A DNA stretch of 17,551 bases, from assembly GCA_036397975.1 (NCBI GenBank), contig DASWHW010000138.1, positions 1 through 17,551 on the forward strand, read 5' to 3'. This DNA is from SZUA-287 sp036397975 (lineage in GTDB: Bacteria; Bacteroidota; Ignavibacteria; UBA10030; UBA6906). Position numbers and translations under genes: made by a program. Each line of letters starts with the position of its first letter. The first letter of the stretch is position 1. The notes below the pieces were generated by a model. It was not told the origin of the DNA. It was given only the letters and a program-made list of their open reading frames with translations, and searched no databases. Positions 7,068 to 13,345 of this stretch are shown one piece after another.

Positions 7068-8318
7068 ATGAAACACTTGCTTCTTGGTTTTGTTGCCATC
7101 ACGTTTCTGGTTCTCGTATTTACGCAAGAGAGCCACAGCATTCCTGCGTTTTCCCGGAAATATAAAACGAGTTGCAGCACGTGCCACTACGCATTTCCAA
7201 TGCTGAATGGATTTGGCAAGGCGTTCAAGAACAATGGCTACAGGTATCCTGCCGGACAAGATCCCGAGATGACGAAAGAAGAACCAGTGAGTTTGGGGTC
7301 AGAGGGATACAAAAAGGTATGGCCGGATGCGATCTGGCCTGGCGATATTCCCGGGACAGGTCCATTCTCAGCGCATGCTGTTGGGCGGATTAACTACACG
7401 GCGATGTCTAGCGTGAAATGGGAATTTGAATTTCCCCACGAGCTTGAGCTACTTTATGCAGGAACGATTGGGGAAGATTTCTCATTCTTCGGGGAAGTTG
7501 AAGTGGAAAACGAGGCCAATGAAACCGTGATAGCATTTCCGTTTGCTTTGCAATTCGACATGAGTCCGGCTTTTCACATCAGGGCAGGCATGGTGCATGC
7601 AGATCCAACGCCTAATCACTTGAAGCTCACCCGTAATCACCTCAATATCGCAAGCTTCAGAACCCGGAACGGGTGGCGATTCCGCGACGAACAGGTCGGC
7701 TTAGAGTTTTGGGGCGCGGGCAATGGTGTCGGTGAGCGTGGTGGTTTCACGTACCGTTTCGGTGTGGTGAATGGCCAAGGGATATCCGACATCAACCCTG
7801 ACAAAGATTTCTATGGTAAGGTGACGTACAAAATCGGAGGACTTGGGGAAATTGGAGGAACGGAAGGGGCAGAAAGTCAGTCGTCTCAGTTCTACCTTGA
7901 CAATTCCTTTACGCTTGGTGGCTTTTTCTACAAAGGCGTTGCCTCCCAAAGCGGATCTTCGGATGAAGATTTTTCTGTCTTTGGTGGCGACGTGGATTTC
8001 TGGTACGACCGTTTTGTTGTGAATGCCGCCCTTATGTTCATGAACTCCGACATCCCCAACACTGATAAGCGCAAATCTTTAGTGTACTATGCGCAAGGGA
8101 ACTATGTCATCTATCCCTGGCTGATCGGGCTTGTACGCTATGAATGGGAGGATAGAGATACGGACAAAGATGCTGTGAAACCGGTGAATGCTATTATCCC
8201 CGGCATTACCCTAATGGCACGAGCAAACGTCAAGCTCGTTTTTGAATTCAAGAAGTTCCTGGATGAAGCGAACAAGAAGAACAACACGTTTGTCGTTCAA
8301 ATCAATTTTGGGGTTTAG
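7068..8318 (+). CDS. Fused monoheme cytochrome-outer membrane beta-barrel (Cyc2-like)
   Basis: A 416-residue protein with a signal peptide (about 1-24), then at the mature N-terminus IPAFSRKYKTSCSTCHYAFPMLNGFGKAF with one c-type heme site C36-x2-C39-H40. The rest alternates polar and hydrophobic residues with many aromatic and Gly/Asp turns, as in a porin barrel, and ends FVVQINFGV like an outer-membrane beta-signal. The P-x-F-(S/A)-R then CxxCH then LN-x-FG-x-x-F signature and the single-heme-plus-barrel layout are those of Cyc2-type cytochrome-porins, known to oxidise Fe(II) at the cell surface in some bacteria. Here the substrate and direction are unknown. GGAG lies 6 nt before ATG 7068. 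Second gene of the operon, followed by a blue-copper protein. Confidence 0.82.
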   Translation: MKHLLLGFVAITFLVLVFTQESHSIPAFSRKYKTSCSTCHYAFPMLNGFGKAFKNNGYRYPAGQDPEMTKEEPVSLGSEGYKKVWPDAIWPGDIPGTGPFSAHAVGRINYTAMSSVKWEFEFPHELELLYAGTIGEDFSFFGEVEVENEANETVIAFPFALQFDMSPAFHIRAGMVHADPTPNHLKLTRNHLNIASFRTRNGWRFRDEQVGLEFWGAGNGVGERGGFTYRFGVVNGQGISDINPDKDFYGKVTYKIGGLGEIGGTEGAESQSSQFYLDNSFTLGGFFYKGVASQSGSSDEDFSVFGGDVDFWYDRFVVNAALMFMNSDIPNTDKRKSLVYYAQGNYVIYPWLIGLVRYEWEDRDTDKDAVKPVNAIIPGITLMARANVKLVFEFKKFLDEANKKNNTFVVQINFGV

Positions 8319-8345
8319 GATATTCGCGAATCGCGCAGTCGCCCG

Positions 8346-8386
8346 GTCACCCAAGGAAACAACGGTTTTCGGTTTCCTCGGGGGAC
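8346..8386 (+). other. Intercistronic RNA hairpin
   Basis: A 7-bp stem AGGAAAC/GTTTCCT (8354-8360 with 8372-8378) around an 11-nt loop, continued after single mismatches by CCC/GGG and GTC/GAC, about 13 pairs in all. No T-run follows, so it is not a standard intrinsic terminator. It lies between the cytochrome-porin and copper-protein genes and may set mRNA stability or act as a processing or attenuation point. Confidence 0.55.
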
Positions 8387-8428
8387 TCGAGTAAAGATTA
8401 CAACATGTACAAAACGAGAGGAGATCAG

Positions 8429-9022
8429 ATGAAGAATTTTTGGTTTGCATGGGTGATGCTGTTGATATGCACTTTGAGCACCTCGCTCGCTGGTGATATC
8501 AAAGGCAAAGTAAAAGCTAAGGGTGTGAAGGACAATGCGAACGCCGTCATATATGTTGACGAAATTTCGGGGAAGATATTCCAGGCGCCGAAGAAACACA
8601 CATCGATAGATCAGAAAAACCTGGTTTTTCATCCCCATGTTCTACCCGTTCTTGTTGGCACTACTGTCGATTTTCTGAATAACGATGACGTTCTCCATAA
8701 TGTGTTTACGCCCGATGGGTGCGCCGAGAATTTCAACCTCGGAACATGGCCGAAAGGACAGACCCGCTCGTACACATTCAAGCAGCCTGGTTGTCAGCCT
8801 GTGATCTTGTGCAACGTTCACCCGGAGATGTCAGCGTATGTCGTTGTTCTCGAGACGCCATACTATGCGGTGAGTGCAAAAGATGGAAGTTACGAGATCA
8901 AGGATGTTCCTGCCGGAAAATACACGTTGAAGATCTGGCACGAGAAACTGAAGGGCGAATCTGTGAGTGTGGAAGTACCGGAAAAAGGCGAATCAACTGC
9001 TGATTTCTTGATAAAGAGATAG
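8429..9022 (+). CDS. Periplasmic blue-copper (cupredoxin) protein with carboxypeptidase-regulatory-like domain
   Basis: A 197-residue exported protein (signal peptide about 1-21, ending SLA). The cupredoxin domain (about 60-142) shows the type-1 copper ligand set: H90 in VLHNVF, then C128-NV-H131-PE-M134 in ILCNVHPEMSAYV. C98 and C122 could form a disulfide. Residues about 143-190 (YYAVSAKDGSYEIKDVPAGKYTLKIWHE) resemble the small beta-sandwich next to carboxypeptidases and often fused to periplasmic proteins. It is probably a one-electron carrier between the outer-membrane cytochrome and the Rieske/b complex cytochromes. ATG 8429 is preferred to an in-frame ATG at 8405 because GAGAGGAG (8415-8422) lies 6 nt before it and the signal peptide starts cleanly there. 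Confidence 0.85.
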   Translation: MKNFWFAWVMLLICTLSTSLAGDIKGKVKAKGVKDNANAVIYVDEISGKIFQAPKKHTSIDQKNLVFHPHVLPVLVGTTVDFLNNDDVLHNVFTPDGCAENFNLGTWPKGQTRSYTFKQPGCQPVILCNVHPEMSAYVVVLETPYYAVSAKDGSYEIKDVPAGKYTLKIWHEKLKGESVSVEVPEKGESTADFLIKR

Positions 9023-9037
9023 CTGAGAAAACGTACG

Positions 9038-10921
9038 ATGTCAGAGCACATCAAATTCGTTGATATCGACTGGCTCGACTCGAACTTCCCATGCATGGCA
9101 GCATGTCCCGTCCATACGGAAGCCGGACGCTATGTCGCACTCATTGCCGACGGCAAATACCGGGAAGCGTATCATGTCGCTCGGCGGCCCAACCCGCTTG
9201 CTTCAATCTGTGGACGCATTTGTGCGGCACCGTGCGAGCCTGTGTGCCGCCGTGGGTCCCTCGACCAACCTATCAACATCCGTGCATTGAAACGCTTTGT
9301 GTCTGAACGATACGGCGTTGAGAGTATGATCGACCTGGAAAAACTAAAGGAGGTCTTTGGTAAATCAGTCCAGAAAAACGGAGTCAAGGTGGCAATTATC
9401 GGTGCCGGTCCGGCGGGCATGTCGTGCGCTCACGATCTCGCTCTTCTTGGGTATGAGGTTACCGTATTTGAGGCGCAATCGGTCGCTGGAGGTATGCTGC
9501 GTTTGGGAGTCCCCGAGTATCGCCTGCCCCGGGAGCTTATCCGATTGGAAATCCATGCCATTCTCAGTCTTGGCGTGGAGCTGCGGCTTAACTCAGCGAT
9601 TGGCCGCGATTTCACCCTTGCAGATCTAGAGAGTCAAGGATATCAGTCGGTGTTCATCGCCATCGGTGCCCACAAGAGTCGTGACTTACAGATAGAAGGT
9701 GTAGAGCTTGACGGTGTCTTTCGCGCTGTTGACTTTCTTCTGAATGCCAACCTGGGATATCGAGTTGACCTGGGCGGCAAAGTCGTCGTGATTGGCGGGG
9801 GCAATGTCGCTATTGATGCGGCACGCATGGCAGCACGGCAAGAACGGGTGGAGGTAGGACACGTGACGGAACTTGCCGAAGCACTGGATGTTGCGCGCTC
9901 CGCAGTCCGATTTGGTGCGAAAGAAGTACACATGGTGTGCCTCGAAGATTGGCATGAGATGCCTGCTGCCAGGGATGAAATAGAACAAGCGGTGGAGGAG
10001 CGCATCCACGTCCATGTACGAAAGGGACCCAGCAAAATATTGGGGAGGGATGGGAAGGTTGTGGCATTCGAAACGATTGACTGTGTTTCAGTCTTCGATG
10101 ATCAGAAACGTTTCAACCCAAAGTTTGCACCCGGTACGGAGAAGATCATGGATGTCGATACCGTGATCATGGCTATTGGCCAAACATCGGATCTCTCCTG
10201 GGTCGGTTCTGAAGACGGCATCGAGGTCACGTCGCGCAACACGATCAAAGTCGACCCGACGACCCTCGCGACCACGGCGCCGGGGATTTTTGCTGGCGGA
10301 GATGTCTCGTTCGGGCCACGCAATGCGATTGATGCAATCGCCAACGGGAAAAAGGCGGCCCGTTCCATCCACAAGTATCTGACTAAACAGGAGGTCCGGG
10401 GAGTTGAAGTTGGCTTCCATGAACGGGAGGTTGAGATAATTATTCACAAGACATCGGAATACAAGCGGATCTGGGGATTCGAGAAATTCGAACGCGTTCC
10501 AATCCCTACGCTTCCCATTGACCGGCGCATAGGGGTGGCGCAAGTGGAGATTGGTTACACCGAGAATCAAGCCTGCCGTGAGGCGTCGCGCTGTCTGCAT
10601 TGCTGGGAGAATACGATCTTCGAAACCAAGGGCGAGGATACGGGCACAGAGTGCATCCTCTGTGGTGGATGCGTCGATATCTGTCCGGAAAGCTGTATCG
10701 ATCTTGTTTCACTCGACAGAATCGATGCAGAAGAGTCATTGACGCCAATCTTAAACGAAGAATATGACATTGTGCTCCGTGGCAGGACGGAAGACTCGAT
10801 CGGGGCGGTAATGATCAAAGATGAAGACAGATGTATTCGTTGCGGTCTGTGTGCAATGCGATGCCCGGTGGGATGCATTACCATGGAGGGATATGTGGTC
10901 TCGGAGACCTTGGCTGTATGA
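9038..10921 (+). CDS. GltD-like FAD/NAD(P) oxidoreductase with N- and C-terminal Fe-S domains
   Basis: A 627-residue cytoplasmic flavoprotein. The N-terminal Fe-S domain has C19, C23, C58, C62, C66 and C70 in the glutamate-synthase small-subunit arrangement. The FAD fold starts at VAIIGAGPAG (G122, G124, G127), the NAD(P) fold at VVVIGGGNVAID (G253-G255), and FAGGDV near 418-423 closes the FAD site. The C-terminus adds cysteines C513, C519, C522 and two ferredoxin clusters, C539-x2-C542-x2-C545-x3-C549 and C599-x2-C602-x2-C605-x3-C609. GltD itself lacks these C-terminal clusters, and no glutamate synthase large subunit is nearby. It begins 15 bp after the copper-protein gene and sits directly before the Rieske gene, suggesting it links NAD(P)H or ferredoxin to the quinone complex. 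The segment about 266-288 looks inserted relative to ordinary GltD. Domain calls sure; physiological partner inferred. Confidence 0.9.
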   Translation: MSEHIKFVDIDWLDSNFPCMAACPVHTEAGRYVALIADGKYREAYHVARRPNPLASICGRICAAPCEPVCRRGSLDQPINIRALKRFVSERYGVESMIDLEKLKEVFGKSVQKNGVKVAIIGAGPAGMSCAHDLALLGYEVTVFEAQSVAGGMLRLGVPEYRLPRELIRLEIHAILSLGVELRLNSAIGRDFTLADLESQGYQSVFIAIGAHKSRDLQIEGVELDGVFRAVDFLLNANLGYRVDLGGKVVVIGGGNVAIDAARMAARQERVEVGHVTELAEALDVARSAVRFGAKEVHMVCLEDWHEMPAARDEIEQAVEERIHVHVRKGPSKILGRDGKVVAFETIDCVSVFDDQKRFNPKFAPGTEKIMDVDTVIMAIGQTSDLSWVGSEDGIEVTSRNTIKVDPTTLATTAPGIFAGGDVSFGPRNAIDAIANGKKAARSIHKYLTKQEVRGVEVGFHEREVEIIIHKTSEYKRIWGFEKFERVPIPTLPIDRRIGVAQVEIGYTENQACREASRCLHCWENTIFETKGEDTGTECILCGGCVDICPESCIDLVSLDRIDAEESLTPILNEEYDIVLRGRTEDSIGAVMIKDEDRCIRCGLCAMRCPVGCITMEGYVVSETLAV

Positions 10922-10951
10922 AGGGAACAATGAATCACGAGGAATTTGAGC

Positions 10952-11443
10952 ATGGATGATGACAAAGAGCAGGACAAGCAGAAAGTAGCGCCCGTGTCGC
11001 GCAGATATGTTCTTGAGATCATTGGAGGTGGCGCAATCGGTGTCGTCGCGGCAGGGAGTGCGGTGTTAACTGCGCAATATCTTTCACCCAATGTCCTGTA
11101 CGAACCGCCGTTGAAGTTCAAAGCTGGGACCGTGGAGAGCTTCCCGCCCGATTCCATGACACTCGTCGTGGATCAGAAATCGTATGTCGTTCGGGCCAAG
11201 GAAGGGTATTTCTATGCGATGTCCGCGATCTGCACGCATCTGGGATGTATTACCGGCTGGAAATCGGACGAAGGAATCATCGCCTGTCCCTGCCATGGGA
11301 GCAAGTTTGACAGGCAGGGGAACGTGATTGCGGGGCCCGCACCCCGGCCTCTCACGAGGTATTTGATCTCACTGGAAGACCGCAACGAACTCATCGTTGA
11401 TAGGGCGGCAATCGTGGATCAAGAGACAAGTCTCAAGGTATAG
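10952..11443 (+). CDS. Rieske [2Fe-2S] protein of cytochrome bc/b6f-type complex
   Basis: A 163-residue protein with the Rieske signature CTHLGC (C94, H96, C99) and CPCHGS (C112, C114, H115). Ligands would be C94, H96, C112 and H115; C99-C114 the disulfide. The N-terminus has a twin-arginine motif SRRYVLE (R17, R18) before a hydrophobic segment about 22-43, matching Tat-dependent insertion of Rieske proteins as anchored periplasmic heads. ATG 10952 is chosen because GAGGA lies 8 nt before it; a TTG at 10946 would be too close to that site. The gene follows the flavoprotein by 30 bp and precedes the four-cysteine protein and cytochrome b. Quinol-oxidation partner of the downstream cytochrome b (petC/qcrA type). 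Confidence 0.95.
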   Translation: MDDDKEQDKQKVAPVSRRYVLEIIGGGAIGVVAAGSAVLTAQYLSPNVLYEPPLKFKAGTVESFPPDSMTLVVDQKSYVVRAKEGYFYAMSAICTHLGCITGWKSDEGIIACPCHGSKFDRQGNVIAGPAPRPLTRYLISLEDRNELIVDRAAIVDQETSLKV

Positions 11444-11458
11444 AAATCGGAGGATGTT

Positions 11459-11821
11459 ATGGAACAATTAGACAGATATTGGGAAGCAGTGCGGCGTATG
11501 GTGTGCGAGAAGTGCATTGATGGTGATGGTACCGGCAATTGCCGACTGACCCCTGGACAGGAGTGTGCACTGCAGAACCACCTTCCAGAAGTTGTCCGAA
11601 CGGTGCTATCCGTGAAGAGCAGTCAGGTTCAACCTTACGTCGATGCCCTCAGAGTTGGTGCGTGTTCAGTGTGCAACCAGCAGGCTCCCGATGGCACATG
11701 TACTCTCCGTACGCAGCTCGACTGTGGGCTCGATCGATACTTCCCGCTCGTGATCGAAGCCATCGAGGCGGTGAACCTCGAATTGGAAAAACCTGCTGAT
11801 CAATTGGGGAGTAATCAATGA
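11459..11821 (+). CDS. Small protein with duplicated four-cysteine motif, cytochrome b-linked
   Basis: A 120-residue soluble protein with no signal peptide or membrane segment, so probably cytoplasmic. It is an internal duplication: residues about 14-50 and 67-103 each read C-x2-C-x8-C-x7-C (C16, C19, C28, C36 and C69, C72, C81, C89), each followed by a similar helix (NHLPEVVRTV / RYFPLVIEAI), offset exactly 53 residues. Four cysteines per copy suggest two metal or Fe-S sites. I do not recognise a named family. GGAGGA lies 4 nt before ATG 11459 and the stop overlaps the cytochrome b start by 4 nt (ATGA), so it is coupled to cytochrome b synthesis. It may be a cytoplasmic-side electron-transfer subunit between the Fe-S flavoprotein and cytochrome b, or an assembly factor. 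Confidence 0.8.
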   Translation: MEQLDRYWEAVRRMVCEKCIDGDGTGNCRLTPGQECALQNHLPEVVRTVLSVKSSQVQPYVDALRVGACSVCNQQAPDGTCTLRTQLDCGLDRYFPLVIEAIEAVNLELEKPADQLGSNQ

Positions 11822-12528
11822 GGACTGCTTTTCAAAAGATGTTCCAGTCTCGCGTGTGGCGGTCGATGTTCCGGCACGGGCTTCCTGAATCCAACCGTAC
11901 CCGTGCAGAAACCGTGTTTTACAATTTCTTTCTCCATGTGCATCCAACAAAAGTGAGAAAACGGTCCGTTAGGTTCTCATACACTTGGGGGCTCGGCGGA
12001 TTATCTCTCGGCTTGTTTATCGTTCTGACGGTCACTGGTGCGCTGCTGATGCTGTACTACCGCCCTTCGGTACCGCAAGCGTATTGGGACATGAAGGACC
12101 TTCAGTTCGTTGTGTCGTCCGGACAGTTCTTGCGCAACATGCATCGTTGGGCAGCGCACGCGATGGTGGCAGTGGTCTTCCTGCATATGCTGCGGGTCTT
12201 TTACACCGGTTCGTATCGTCCTCCGAAGGAGTTTAACTGGGTGATCGGTGTTGTTCTCCTCGTAGTCACGATTCTTCTGAGCTACACGGGTTACCTTCTG
12301 CCGTGGGATCAATTGTCGTTCTGGGGTATCTCGGTCGGTACCAACATGGCAAGGGCCATACCCTTCGGTTTGGGAGATAGGTTCTCATTCCTTCTCCTTG
12401 GCGGTCACATTGTCGGTGAGTATGCCCTCGTCAGATTCTATGTCCTGCATTGCTTCATCATTCCGGTCGTTGCGATGGTGCTCATGGGAATACATTTCTG
12501 GAGAGTACGAAAGGATGGCGGAGTGTAG
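11818..12528 (+). CDS. Cytochrome b N-terminal (b6-like) subunit
   Basis: A 236-residue four-helix diheme cytochrome b (petB/qcrB type). Heme ligands are H109 and H123 (HRWAAHAMVAVVFLH, 13 residues between) and H211 and H226 (14 residues between), the b6-type spacing. SYTGYLLPWDQLSFWG is the conserved Qo-side segment. The N-terminal ~45 residues are a basic extension before the first helix. At the position of the b6f/Bacillus heme c(i) cysteine (FYCLGG) this protein has WGLGG and no cysteine, so the extra covalent heme is not expected. The start overlaps the upstream gene by 4 nt. It ends after the fourth helix, and the rest of cytochrome b is in the next gene, as in b6f complexes. Confidence 0.95.
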   Translation: MRTAFQKMFQSRVWRSMFRHGLPESNRTRAETVFYNFFLHVHPTKVRKRSVRFSYTWGLGGLSLGLFIVLTVTGALLMLYYRPSVPQAYWDMKDLQFVVSSGQFLRNMHRWAAHAMVAVVFLHMLRVFYTGSYRPPKEFNWVIGVVLLVVTILLSYTGYLLPWDQLSFWGISVGTNMARAIPFGLGDRFSFLLLGGHIVGEYALVRFYVLHCFIIPVVAMVLMGIHFWRVRKDGGV

Positions 12529-12605
12529 GAGAGGCCTTCCTTCATAAAAGAACGAACGCAGTTTTGCCAGGGCTCCAATCAATCATTAATTGAAAAACAA
12601 TAGTG

Positions 12606-13304
12606 ATGGGAAAAGATTTTAAGGTTGAAGAAACGAAGGATGCAAAGAAGGTCCCGAAGCGGATAGCCTTTATCAAGGGAACGACGGCTGCGAGGGTAAA
12701 GCAGAAAGAGGAGGAAATGGTGATGACCGTTCCCCACCTCGTGGTCAAAGAGATTATCGCGTTCGAAGTCATGGTTATCGCCCTTGCGCTTCTTGCACTG
12801 TTCTTCGACGCGCCGCTCGAATGGATTGCCAATCCCGATCACACTCCCAACCCGGCGAAGGCTCCCTGGTATTTTCTTGGACTGCAGGAACTGCTCCATT
12901 ACTTTCCGCCTGTCGTCGGTGGGGTCTTGCTCCCTGCGCTTGCCGTTATCGCACTAATTGTGATCCCGTACTTCCGGATCAATATCAAACGTGAAGGGCT
13001 CTGGAAGGAAGACCGCCAGCAGACCTTTGTAGCCCTCGTCGTTTCTGTTGGTATGGTCTCCATCGTTCTCCTGATGTTCAAAGTGTACGCAATGTTAATT
13101 CCCACGCTGCTGATAACGGCGCTTATGTTTGTCCCGTATTTCTCAAAGAGGGAAAACGGTTTTGTCGGGTGGTTGGGAAGTCGTCCCATTTCGTGGTGGG
13201 TGATGACATGGTTTGTGGTGATCGCCGTTGTCCTTACGGCGATCGGAACATTGTTCAGGGGGCCGGGTTGGAGCTGGACCTGGCCTTGGGAGGGAATCTA
13301 CTAG
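12606..13304 (+). CDS. Cytochrome b C-terminal (subunit IV-like) subunit
   Basis: A 233-residue membrane protein completing the cytochrome b fold (petD/qcrC type). After a lysine-rich leader it has a first helix (IIAFEVMVIALALLALFF), then NPDHTPNPAKAPWYFLGLQELLHYFPP, where APWY stands in place of the PEWY motif of the quinol-oxidation site, then four more hydrophobic segments (about 102-121, 140-160, 162-178, 200-220); canonical subunit IV has three helices, so there is a C-terminal membrane extension. The gap from the b6-like gene is 77 bp and the frames differ, so this is not a broken single gene. ATG 12606 has no clear ribosome-binding site. An in-frame ATG at 12723 has AGGAGG (12709-12714) 8 nt upstream and would drop 39 residues; that AGGAGG also simply encodes a Lys-Glu run, so the longer form is kept. 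Confidence 0.88.
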   Translation: MGKDFKVEETKDAKKVPKRIAFIKGTTAARVKQKEEEMVMTVPHLVVKEIIAFEVMVIALALLALFFDAPLEWIANPDHTPNPAKAPWYFLGLQELLHYFPPVVGGVLLPALAVIALIVIPYFRINIKREGLWKEDRQQTFVALVVSVGMVSIVLLMFKVYAMLIPTLLITALMFVPYFSKRENGFVGWLGSRPISWWVMTWFVVIAVVLTAIGTLFRGPGWSWTWPWEGIY

Positions 13305-13345
13305 GTGTGCGAACAGACATTCTCATCAGGGCATAAAGCCGACAA

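Noticed and set aside
8323..8332. ATTCGCGAAT palindrome after the cytochrome-porin gene
   Set aside because: Ten-base palindromes are common by chance, and nothing positions it as an operator.
9038..10921. Assignment as glutamate synthase small subunit
   Set aside because: There is no large subunit nearby, and two extra C-terminal ferredoxin clusters plus the Rieske/b context point to a respiratory role.
12529..12605. Frameshift splitting a single cytochrome b gene
   Set aside because: The first part ends cleanly after helix four and the second has its own start and leader; this is the normal b6/subunit IV division.
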